In this document: piece by piece, positions 1 to 6,568 of the stretch
Position numbering within the stretch: position 1 is the first letter of the stretch
Layout: each line of letters starts with the position of its first letter
Made by a program: the position numbers and the translations under genes
Assembly: GCF_038051945.1 (NCBI RefSeq)
Contig: NZ_CP150302.1
Location: 5,394,001 to 5,458,000, forward strand
Reading direction: 5' to 3'
From: Paenibacillus sp. FSL H3-0469
GTDB lineage: Bacteria; Bacillota; Bacilli; Paenibacillales; Paenibacillaceae
DNA: 64,000 bases
The notes under the pieces: model-generated
Told to the model about the DNA's origin: nothing
The model's database searches: none
Seen by the model: the letters and a program-made list of their open reading frames with translations, nothing else

Positions 1-2
1 AT

Positions 3-53
3 CATGAGGAGTATGTGGATTTGGGTCGGGTGGTGGAGGTTAGGAATATTTGA
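3..53 (+). CDS. possible C-terminal end of a gene cut by the window edge
   Basis: Frame 3 reads HEEYVDLGRVVEVRNI and then TGA. Codon choice (GAG, GTG, CGG) resembles the neighbouring genes. The fragment is far too short to assign a family. It is followed by a 58-nt spacer with the ribosome binding site of the next gene. This may be chance reading frame. Confidence 0.3.
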   Translation, partial: HEEYVDLGRVVEVRNI

Positions 54-111
54 AAGAGACGTGGAGAAGCGTAGACCTTTCGATTCATTTGAAAAAAAGG
101 AGAGATGAATT

Positions 112-948
112 ATGAATCATCGCCAACGTCCATTCTTTCGGTTCGCTATGAAAACCTTAATTATGCTGCTATGCGCTGGCCTGTTGCCACTCCTACATAC
201 GGGGGCTTCAGCGCAGGCTGCACCGGTAGTGGGGAACCAGATCAGGCCGCTGCTGATTAATAACCAGTATGTGCTGTTTCCAGGCAAGCTGGCACCCTAT
301 ATCCAGGAGGGTAAGTTAATGATACCTGTCCGTGCGTTCGCAGGTGCGCTGGGTGCACAGCTGACCTATGACGCCGCCACCAAAAGCTCCACGATCTCAC
401 TTCTTGGCGAGAGTGTGGGGAAACTGCGGGCGGGTCAGGCCACGGCGGTAACCAGAGATGGAAGTAAAATAGCGCTTGGAGTGTCCCCGCAGTTGAGGGA
501 TGGTGTGCTGTTTGCGCCGATGAACCCGATCCTCACCGGGCTGAAAAAGCTGAAATGGGAGAACATGTATAACGCGCTTACCCGCCATGTACTGATAGTG
601 CAGGGCCGGGGAGATATGGAGTTGCCGCAGCCGAAGTCTTGGCAGAGTGTAACTTCGTTTGGAGATGTGCCTGGGGAGCACCAGAATCCCTTTTACCCTA
701 CACTGCTTACGCAATCTGCTGACGGGAAGGGCTTCCGGCTAAGTCTCAGCGTGCTTAATGCCTCTGGGTCTGTCATTCCCAAGGGCGCTTCCAGCTTGGA
801 ATTCATCGCTGTGAACGGCCAAGGACAGGCCGTTGTCCGACAGCTTCCCGGCCCTTCGCAGGCGACTCCTAAGGCAGGAGCTTTGTCATTCACGATTAAT
901 GTGCCCACAGCGCCGGATTATGTGATTTTCAATTCACGGATCAAGTAA
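112..948 (+). CDS. secreted stalk-domain (copper amine oxidase N-terminal-like) protein
   Basis: 278 residues. The N-terminus is basic (NHRQRPFFRFAMK) and is followed by a hydrophobic stretch ending near ASAQA, a typical Sec signal peptide, so export is expected. Residues ~45-110 (LLINNQYVLFPGKLAPYIQ.GKLMIPVRAFAGALGAQL) match the 'copper amine oxidase N-terminal / stalk' fold, which occurs in many Paenibacillus surface proteins and does not itself imply amine oxidase activity. The C-terminal ~100 residues have no recognisable catalytic motif. The start is ATG with AAGGAG 11 nt upstream. It lies 24 nt before the NADAR gene, so the two may be co-transcribed, but no functional link is visible. 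Confidence 0.8.
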   Translation: MNHRQRPFFRFAMKTLIMLLCAGLLPLLHTGASAQAAPVVGNQIRPLLINNQYVLFPGKLAPYIQEGKLMIPVRAFAGALGAQLTYDAATKSSTISLLGESVGKLRAGQATAVTRDGSKIALGVSPQLRDGVLFAPMNPILTGLKKLKWENMYNALTRHVLIVQGRGDMELPQPKSWQSVTSFGDVPGEHQNPFYPTLLTQSADGKGFRLSLSVLNASGSVIPKGASSLEFIAVNGQGQAVVRQLPGPSQATPKAGALSFTINVPTAPDYVIFNSRIK

Positions 949-972
949 AAACACAAGGAGGCCAGGCCTGCC

Positions 973-1503
973 ATGGACAACCAGGAACACATCCAGAAGC
1001 TGCACGATGAACATAGGAAGGAATGGTTATCGGCTAAGCCAGAGGCGCGTGTGATACGTTTCTATGAGACGGATAAGCCTTACGGCTGTTTTTCTAATTT
1101 TGCGAAGTATCCGATTCTGTTGAAGGGCAAAGAGTGGGCAACATCGGAGCATTATTTTCAGGCGCAGAAGTTCGCAGGAACCGGGCATGAAGAGGAAATC
1201 CGGCTCGCCAGTACGCCTATGATAGCAGCCAGGATGGGACGGGAGCGGAACCGGCCGCTGCGCCCGGATTGGGAGGAGTGCAAGGTGCAGGTGATGACGG
1301 AAGCGCTCATAGCCAAGGTAGAACAGCATCCTGTAATCAAGTCCATTCTACTCTCCACCGGAGATTGCACACTTGTTGAGCATACCTCGAATGATGCCTA
1401 CTGGGGAGACGGCGGGAACGGGCAGGGCGGCAATATGCTGGGGAAGCTGCTGATGGAGCTTCGGGAGGGCCTGAAGAGAGAAGCAATCACCGTAGGCTCT
1501 TAA
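973..1503 (+). CDS. NADAR family protein (YbiA-like)
   Basis: 176 residues. The core IRFYETDKPYGCFSNFAKYPI, then WATSEHYFQAQKF and later NDAYWGDGGNGQGGNMLGKLLMELRE, are the conserved blocks of the NADAR superfamily (NAD and ADP-ribose associated). Members include YbiA, which hydrolyses N-glycosidic bonds of riboflavin-pathway intermediates, and ADP-ribose-removing enzymes. The conserved W-G-D-G-G-N-G signature near the C-terminus is intact, so activity is plausible. Substrate cannot be told from sequence. The start is ATG with AAGGAGG 11 nt upstream. It is probably cytoplasmic, since no signal or membrane segment is seen. Confidence 0.85.
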   Translation: MDNQEHIQKLHDEHRKEWLSAKPEARVIRFYETDKPYGCFSNFAKYPILLKGKEWATSEHYFQAQKFAGTGHEEEIRLASTPMIAARMGRERNRPLRPDWEECKVQVMTEALIAKVEQHPVIKSILLSTGDCTLVEHTSNDAYWGDGGNGQGGNMLGKLLMELREGLKREAITVGS

Positions 1504-1568
1504 GGAGTACGATGGGTATTTCAATAGATAACTTCATACATTTTCTTACTTTATGAAATGATTTGTGG

Positions 1569-1717
1569 TATAGTAAAGGCAGAAAAAACGTAGAATACAA
1601 AGAGAGCCGTGCTGCAAACACGACTCTCGGAGCAATAGCCGCTTTTAAGGGCGGTGGCTTTCGGAATATCAGTTAAGAAATAGACCGATTCCTTGGTGAG
1701 GGCGGTCTATTTCTTTT
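1569..1717 (+). ncRNA. type I antitoxin-like small RNA, copy 1
   Basis: A TATAGT -10 at 1569-1574 with TTACTT 17 nt upstream predicts a transcript from about 1581. It contains a stem-loop (GAGAGCCGTG/CACGACTCTC, 1601-1630), a second (AGCCGC/GGCGGTGGCT) and a terminator hairpin (1678-1712) followed by a T run. An ~80% identical copy lies at 4562-4701. Position and layout match RatA/SR4-type antitoxins, which converge on, and overlap the 3' end of, a holin-like toxin gene. The toxin (4293-4379, minus) is now separated from it by the group II intron. The antitoxin role is inference from layout; no pairing was computed. Confidence 0.6.
1678..1717 (+). terminator. intrinsic terminator of RNA copy 1
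   Basis: AAATAGACCG pairs with CGGTCTATTT across a 15-nt loop, followed by CTTTT. Read on the minus strand, the same bases contain an in-frame-capable AAA TAG, as expected if the toxin gene once ended here. Confidence 0.8.
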
Positions 1718-1746
1718 GTGCGACTTGTTTTACTATAACCATCATG

Positions 1747-4300
1747 TGTGGGAAACGTAAGGATGCAAAGCATCTAACTTAGTGACCGAAGGTTGGAATG
1801 AGGGAACCATGTATCCCAAAACGACCTCATTAATACTCCTGCATGCGGTATTAGGCAGCATATACCGTATGGAGCCAGGTGAAGGCGGCAGAAGGAGAAC
1901 TAGAGCCACTCGCAAGAGAAGGTATGTTAGCCGATATGCCGGATGGCTGAAAAACAAGCTATGGTGAGAATGACACGCATGTCTGACGAACTGCCGAATG
2001 TACAGGTCTATAATAGGACCGCTAGGAAACTGGTGGGCTAGTAAATACTAGGTGAGCGGCGAAGAGTACAATATAAAAGATAGGAAACTCGCTATACTGA
2101 ACTATGGCAGTATCGAACTCGCAGGCTTAAAGGCAGCACCTAAGGTTTTGAATGGATAGCTAGGCCACTAGGAACAAGGAAAGCAGGGGGCGTTGTCTCA
2201 TGGTCTGCCAACCAAGACGGTTACTATAAGGGTTCTTATTCGAAATGTATTTACCCCTGTGAGAGTAGGGGCACGACCAATGAAGCACCTGTAATGGGTT
2301 TGGAGGAACAGCCCCAAGTCTTATTAATTCAAATTCAATTTTCCAAAAGTGAACGACATCGATCGGGTAAGAACGTGGGAATATTACTCCGTTGGGAGGG
2401 ATACCACAATGTCGGCGGTACGATACTGGGATTATTACGGCATGACCGGAATCTTTAGTGAACTGTATGGAAGAGCACAAAACAAGGAAATATTCACGAA
2501 TCTCTACGATATGATCACTTCTAGGGAAAATATTCTTCTGGCCTACCGCACAGTTAAATCAAATAAAGGTTCCAAAACAGCAGGTACAGACGGCAGAACT
2601 ATTGACGATATTAAAACGGCATCCGAAGAAGAATTAGTAGAGCTTATCACTGGGAAACTATTGAACTATCGTCCTAAGAAAGTGAGAAGAGTCTTCATCC
2701 CCAAACCAAACGGCAAACAAAGACCATTAGGTATTCCGAGTATAGTTGACCGAATCATCCAGCAATGCTTCAAACAGATACTTGAACCCATTGCTGAAGC
2801 CCAATTCTATAAACACAGCTACGGATTCAGACCGATGCGTACTACCCACCACGCTGTAGCCCGGGTACAACACCTTATTAATTTCAATCGTTTTCACTTT
2901 ATTGTGGACATTGATATTAAAGGTTTCTTTGATAACGTTAACCATACCAGACTTATCAAACAACTATGGAATATGGGGATACAAGATCGCAAAGTTTTAC
3001 GGATCATAGGAAAAATGCTTAAAGCCGAGATTGAAGGCGAAGGTATACCTGAAAAGGGAACACCACAAGGCGGGATATTATCGCCACTCCTGTCAAACAT
3101 TGTTTTGCATGATCTGGATCAATGGGTATCGGGGCAATGGGATACGTTTCCTTCTAGACATAAATATGCACGGAATGATGGGAAGTGTGCAGCCCTAAAA
3201 AGGACCAATCTCAAGGAAGGGTACATTGTCCGTTACGCCGACGATTTTAAAATCCTTTGTAGAGACTGGAAAACTGCCCAAAAGTGGTTTCATGCCGTAA
3301 AGCTTTATCTATATGACCGTCTGAAACTAGAAATCTCACCGGAAAAATCGCAAATTGTAAACCTCAGAAGGCGAGCGTCCGAATTTCTTGGATTTACTAT
3401 TCGTGCGATAACGAAAGGACCTAAGAGAGTTGCTCGTACGGGCCTAAGCGACAGGAAAAAACAGCAGATAAAGAAAGAAGCGAAAGTGCGTATCGTGAAA
3501 ATACGTCAGTCACCTACTGCTCAAAATGCGCTCTTATTCAATAGTTACGTCCTGGGTATTCATAACTACTTTAGCCGAGCTACGCAAGTTAGCATCGAAT
3601 TCTCACGACTTGCTCATGATCTACGCCGGTTCACCTTTAATCGTCTGAATTCAGTCGCGACTTACGAATATCCGTGTATCCCGCCACCAACCTACTCGAA
3701 ATTTTATAGTAAGAATTATAAAACGTTTAGGATATGCGGAGTCTACCTTTTTCCACTTCCGGATATCAGATGGAAGATCAGCACAAATTTCGACCAGTCC
3801 ATTAGTCCATTTACCGAAGAAGGAAGAAGGATCATCCACAAAGAGCTAAGTCCGGATATTCTCAGAGAAATTTCTAAACTCATGAAATCCAACATACATG
3901 GTCGCAGTGTGGAATATATGGATAATCGTATTAGTAGATACAGTATGAAGATGGGCAGATGCGAAGTTACAGGATTGTTCTTATACGCAGAGGAAGTCCA
4001 TTGCCACCACTACCAGCAGATGAAAAATGGAGGGAGCGATAAATTCAGCAACCTCCGTATTTTACATCGTGATGTGCACAGGCTCATACATGCAACGACT
4101 GAAAAAACGATTGTTGAACTCAAAACCCGATTGGATTTATCATCTGAAATGATGAAATCATTAAACCTATATCGTAAAAAGTGCAACTTGGAACTTATTG
4201 ATATATTGAATTAAGAAGATGGAACGCCGTGTGCGGTGAAAGTCGCAAGCACGGTGTGGAGGAGGGGAAAAGACGGAGATAATTTCAAAGTCTTACCTAT
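1747..4300 (+). mobile_element. group II intron
   Basis: The 5' end GTGTGGGAAACG fits the GUGYG boundary. ~660 nt of structured RNA precede the reverse transcriptase gene. Domain V is readable at 4222-4258 (ACGCCGTGTGCGGTGAAAGT, then CGCAAGCACGGTG) and has a CGC rather than AGC triad. A domain VI hairpin AAGAC...GTCTT follows, and the element ends near TTACCTAT. The exact 3' boundary could be off by 1-3 nt. The element sits in the sense of the upstream small RNA and antisense to the toxin gene 4293-4379, 33 nt past a terminator hairpin. I leave the structural class open. Confidence 0.85.
2409..4214 (+). CDS. ltrA: group II intron-encoded reverse transcriptase/maturase with HNH endonuclease
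   Basis: 601 residues from ATG 2409, which has GGGAGGG about 8 nt upstream. An upstream GTG (2349) in the same frame has no ribosome binding site. Reverse transcriptase blocks are visible: PNGKQRPLGIPSIVDRIIQ, YGFRP, GTPQGGILSPLLSN and the catalytic IVRYADDF. The maturase region follows. The C-terminus carries an HNH zinc-type nuclease (CEVTG..., VHCHHYQQ, NLRILHRDVHRLIHA). It promotes splicing and retrohoming of its own intron. All key motifs are intact, so the intron is likely mobile. It is more AT-rich than the flanking genes, consistent with recent arrival. Confidence 0.93.
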   Translation: MSAVRYWDYYGMTGIFSELYGRAQNKEIFTNLYDMITSRENILLAYRTVKSNKGSKTAGTDGRTIDDIKTASEEELVELITGKLLNYRPKKVRRVFIPKPNGKQRPLGIPSIVDRIIQQCFKQILEPIAEAQFYKHSYGFRPMRTTHHAVARVQHLINFNRFHFIVDIDIKGFFDNVNHTRLIKQLWNMGIQDRKVLRIIGKMLKAEIEGEGIPEKGTPQGGILSPLLSNIVLHDLDQWVSGQWDTFPSRHKYARNDGKCAALKRTNLKEGYIVRYADDFKILCRDWKTAQKWFHAVKLYLYDRLKLEISPEKSQIVNLRRRASEFLGFTIRAITKGPKRVARTGLSDRKKQQIKKEAKVRIVKIRQSPTAQNALLFNSYVLGIHNYFSRATQVSIEFSRLAHDLRRFTFNRLNSVATYEYPCIPPPTYSKFYSKNYKTFRICGVYLFPLPDIRWKISTNFDQSISPFTEEGRRIIHKELSPDILREISKLMKSNIHGRSVEYMDNRISRYSMKMGRCEVTGLFLYAEEVHCHHYQQMKNGGSDKFSNLRILHRDVHRLIHATTEKTIVELKTRLDLSSEMMKSLNLYRKKCNLELIDILN

Positions 4301-4379
4301 TCCTATTGAGGTAATTTAGCAGCGCGATAATGAACATGCCGAACATGAACATCAGGGACAATGCTTGATAAACCTCCAT
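4293..4379 (-). CDS. holin-like small toxin (type I TA), C-terminus altered by intron
   Basis: 28 codons: MEVYQALSLMFMFGMFII, then ALLNYLNRNR. A short N-terminus followed by one hydrophobic helix is the pattern of putative holin-like toxins (Hol-Tox, TxpA/BsrG-like) that depolarise the membrane. The start is backed by GGAGGTGA 5 nt upstream. The last codons and stop (TAA 4293-4295) come from the intron's 3' end. Joining the flanks across the intron would replace them with sequence from 1746 leftwards, ending next to the small-RNA terminator. The toxin is therefore cut off from its antitoxin RNA and its original 3' UTR. Whether the 28-residue product is toxic is unknown. Confidence 0.65.
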   Translation of the reverse strand: MEVYQALSLMFMFGMFIIALLNYLNRNR

Positions 4380-4384
4380 TGGCG

Positions 4385-4475
4385 TCACCTCCCTCCCGGG
4401 AGATTAGCCGACCGCCCATATAAGCCTTTCTATTGCTTCAGCGATTATACCATGAATGGAAAAATTTGAATATAC
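4385..4475 (-). promoter_or_regulatory. toxin promoter and sequestered ribosome binding site
   Basis: On the minus strand TATAAT lies at 4444-4449 with an AT-rich -35 area. The leader holds the palindrome CTCCCGGGAG (4394-4403) directly abutting the GGAGGTGA ribosome binding site (4385-4392). This could hide the site, as known for type I toxin mRNAs. The pairing is seen and its role is inferred. Confidence 0.5.
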
Positions 4476-4549
4476 GAACAGTGCAGACTCTTACAATGGA
4501 TTTCGCCGGAAGAGTGGGCTCAGGCTAATGAGAGATTTTAAGAGAGTGG

Positions 4550-4701
4550 TACAATAGGCAGAAGAAAGTATAATGAAAAAAGAGAGCCGTGCGGCAAACA
4601 CGACTCTCGGAGCAGTATCCACTTTTAAGGGCGGTGGCTTCAAAGAGGTAAGGCAGTTAAAGAATAGACCGCTACCCTTCAGAAGGGCGGTCTATTTTTT
4701 T
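4550..4701 (+). ncRNA. orphan antitoxin-like small RNA, copy 2
   Basis: A TACAAT -10 at 4550-4555 predicts a start near 4562. The GAGAGCCGTG/CACGACTCTC stem, the GGGCGGTGGCTT block and the AATAGACCGC...GCGGTCTATT terminator (4663-4697) repeat copy 1 almost in step. No holin-like toxin is seen to the right on the minus strand, where a convergent partner would be expected. It may act in trans on the toxin at 4293-4379 or be a remnant. Confidence 0.5.
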
Positions 4702-4734
4702 GTAGTAATTTTGAATACACAAACCAAATCCCTA

Positions 4735-4780
4735 CCCAAGCTCAAAAGCAGGCTCCCCCACCTGCCTTTGGGCTTTTTTA
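4735..4780 (+). terminator. terminator-like hairpin
   Basis: CCCAAG and GCAGG pair with CCTGC and CTTTGGG, followed by a T run (4774-4779). It insulates the preceding small-RNA locus from the structured RNA that begins near 4843. Confidence 0.6.
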
Positions 4781-4842
4781 TCATGCCTCTAAAAACTCCC
4801 CTCTGGAAATTTATTCTTCCATCGTAATACTTCCGCCATGTT

Positions 4843-5342
4843 CGTTACCGCTCAGATCAGCGATGATAGAGCCTGTAGATAACGCTGAGCGCGTTCATCC
4901 TACATCCGGTTCTTATCCGGGCGGACGTAACGAGGCGGGGATCTCTGGTGATCCCGCAGTGCCGGCATGTATGTCACGGTATCCTGTACAGTCCGTTGCG
5001 GTAAGAGCAGATAAGGGGTTCGATTCCCCGATCGCCTTCACAGCGACGTTGGTTACACTACTCGATTTCCATCGAGCCACAATTGAAGCACAATCTGAGT
5101 AAGGAAACCAATGGGCAGAATCCCTGGCGGCTGGTCTAGCGCTACTGTGGCAGGGCTTTGTAATCCGTGGATACCGGCAGCAGGGAAGCTTGCGGAGACT
5201 GAGGTAAGGACAGAAGGGAACGAAGGCTGGCTGAAGGTGGGGTTAGCTCAGGTCTCAGGTAGTCCTCCCGGATCTCCCGGCAGATCGGCTGTCTCAAGCG
5301 TGATTCCGTCCGGGTCCACAGCGGGATTCTGTCTTCCATTGG
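4843..5342 (+). ncRNA. candidate large structured RNA upstream of slipin
   Basis: No protein-like reading frame is convincing over this 500 nt, but base pairing is dense and modular. Domain 1: CGTTAC (4843) with GTAACG (4927-4932), stacked on CGCTCAG (4849) with CTGAGCG (4885-4891), plus a CCGG hairpin. Domain 2: a tRNA-like cloverleaf, 4933-5037. Domain 3: TTGGTT (5049) with AACCAA (5106), enclosing the perfect hairpin CTCGAT-TTCC-ATCGAG. Domain 4: CCAATGG (5108) and CAGAATCCC (5116) with GGGATTCTG (5323) and CCATTGG (5336), a 16-bp helix enclosing ~200 nt. The RNA ends just before the slipin ribosome binding site, so it may be its leader or a separate RNA. All pairs were found by eye. Confidence 0.6.
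4933..5037 (+). ncRNA. tRNA-like cloverleaf within the structured RNA
   Basis: An acceptor-like stem AGGCG (4933-4937) pairs with CGCCT (5033-5037). After a 2-nt linker comes a D-like arm GATC-TCTGGT-GATC with GG in the loop. An 'anticodon' stem CCGCA (4954-4958)/TGCGG (4997-5001) carries a 38-nt extension instead of a 7-nt loop. A 13-nt variable region follows, then a canonical T arm GGGG-TTCGATT-CCCC (5015-5029). There is no anticodon loop and the acceptor is only 5 bp, so it is not a translating tRNA. The combination resembles the tRNA mimic of bacterial Y RNAs (YrlA), known to expose D- and T-arm features. Confidence 0.6.
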
Positions 5343-5370
5343 TCCAATCATGAAGGGGGTAATACATACG

Positions 5371-6474
5371 ATGTTGAAGCCAATCACGATTCAAGCGGAC
5401 CAGCGCGGTCTGCTCTTTCATAAGGGAAGTTATGTGAAGCGGCTGCTGCCGGGAACCTACCGTTATTTCTCCTGGTCGCAGCATACTTTGGTGGTACTGG
5501 ATATTGCTAAGCCTTTTAGCGCTGGCGGGAAGGACCTGCAATTGTTCTTACAGGATGATGAGCTCCTGCGGGAGCTTGAGGTGGTCCGGGTACAGGATCA
5601 TGAGCATGTGCTGCACTATGAGGATGGTCAGTTCATTCAGCTGCTGAAGCCGGGGGTGTATGCGTATTGGAATCTGCTGAGGAAGCACACCTTCGTCCAC
5701 ACGGACATCCGTGTGCCGGAGCTGCCCGCCGGGATCGACCGCACGATCGTCTCGCGGCTTACGCCGTATGTGCAGAGCTGCGAAATCGCCAGCCACGAGC
5801 TGGGGTTCCTGTTCTATGATCATACACTTCAGCGGGAGCTTGCGCCGGGGAAATATTATTTCTGGAAGGGGCCGGTCTCGGTGCTGACGAAGAAGGTCGA
5901 TCTGAGACAGCAGCAGATGGACCTGCTCGGCCAGGAGATGATGACGGAAGATAAGGTTACGCTGCGTCTGAACTTCGTCTGCCAGTACAGAATCGTAAGC
6001 CCGCAGCGAGTGCTGGAGATGAAGGAGTTCGATGAGCAGATCCACATCCAGCTTCAGCTCCTGCTGCGGGAGTATGTCGGGACGCTGAGATTGGACGATC
6101 TGCTGAAGCGGAAGGAGGATGTGGCGACGTTCATCCTGGACCGTATCCGGGAGAAGGAAGAAGAGTTCGGGGTGCGTTTCCTGGGGGCAGGGGTGAAGGA
6201 TGTAATTCTGCCGGGAGACATGAAGGACATCCTGAATACGGTTCTGCTCGCTGAGAAAAAAGCACAGGCCAACCTGCTGACCCGCCGGGAAGAGACGGCC
6301 TCGACGCGCAGCCTGCTGAATACAGCGAAGCTGATGGACGAGAATCAGACGCTATTCAGGCTCAAGGAGCTGGAATTCCTGGAGAAGATCTGTGACAAGA
6401 TCGGCTCCATCTCGGTCACAGGCGGCGGCGATCTGCTGGAGCGGTTAAGCTCACTCATCGGTGCGAGTAAATAG
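5371..6474 (+). CDS. slipin family (SPFH/band 7) protein
   Basis: 367 residues from ATG 5371, with AAGGGGGT ~10 nt upstream. The earlier ATG 5350 has no ribosome binding site. The central part (VDLRQQQMDLLGQEMMTEDKVTLRLNFVCQYRI) is the SPFH core, followed by a helical region (REKEEEFGVRFLGAGVKDVILPGDMKDILN, AEKKAQANLLTRREE) typical of slipins, which oligomerise on membranes. No strong transmembrane segment is present, so membrane association would be peripheral. An N-terminal repeat of ~90 residues (GLLFHKGSYVKRLLPGTYRYF; GFLFYDHTLQRELAPGKYYFW) is seen. Slipin genes recur beside RtcB/Ro-type RNA-repair genes in some bacteria (recalled). Here only the structured RNA upstream hints at such a link. 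Confidence 0.85.
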   Translation: MLKPITIQADQRGLLFHKGSYVKRLLPGTYRYFSWSQHTLVVLDIAKPFSAGGKDLQLFLQDDELLRELEVVRVQDHEHVLHYEDGQFIQLLKPGVYAYWNLLRKHTFVHTDIRVPELPAGIDRTIVSRLTPYVQSCEIASHELGFLFYDHTLQRELAPGKYYFWKGPVSVLTKKVDLRQQQMDLLGQEMMTEDKVTLRLNFVCQYRIVSPQRVLEMKEFDEQIHIQLQLLLREYVGTLRLDDLLKRKEDVATFILDRIREKEEEFGVRFLGAGVKDVILPGDMKDILNTVLLAEKKAQANLLTRREETASTRSLLNTAKLMDENQTLFRLKELEFLEKICDKIGSISVTGGGDLLERLSSLIGASK

Positions 6475-6480
6475 ATAAGA

Positions 6481-6530
6481 ATCGCCCTCCACACGGCTCA
6501 GCTTATGAGCCAGTGGAGGGCGATCTTTTT
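6481..6530 (+). terminator. intrinsic terminator after slipin
   Basis: ATCGCCCTCCAC (6481-6492) pairs with GTGGAGGGCGAT (6513-6524) around an inner GGCTCA/TGAGCC hairpin, then TTTTT. The convergent msrAB gene ends at 6569, so the hairpin may serve both strands. Confidence 0.9.
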
Positions 6531-6568
6531 AACAGAGGAGCTCCTTCATCTGTACGATTTCGCTTAAT

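Noticed and set aside
4573..4827. 84-residue protein gene
   Set aside because: The frame runs through the small-RNA hairpins and two terminators. The RNA interpretation is supported by the second copy at 1569-1717.
5011..5040. tRNA gene suggested by GGGGTTCGATTCCCC
   Set aside because: The T arm is canonical, but the acceptor stem is only 5 bp, the anticodon arm carries a 38-nt extension and no 7-nt anticodon loop exists. It is kept as a tRNA-like module of a larger RNA.
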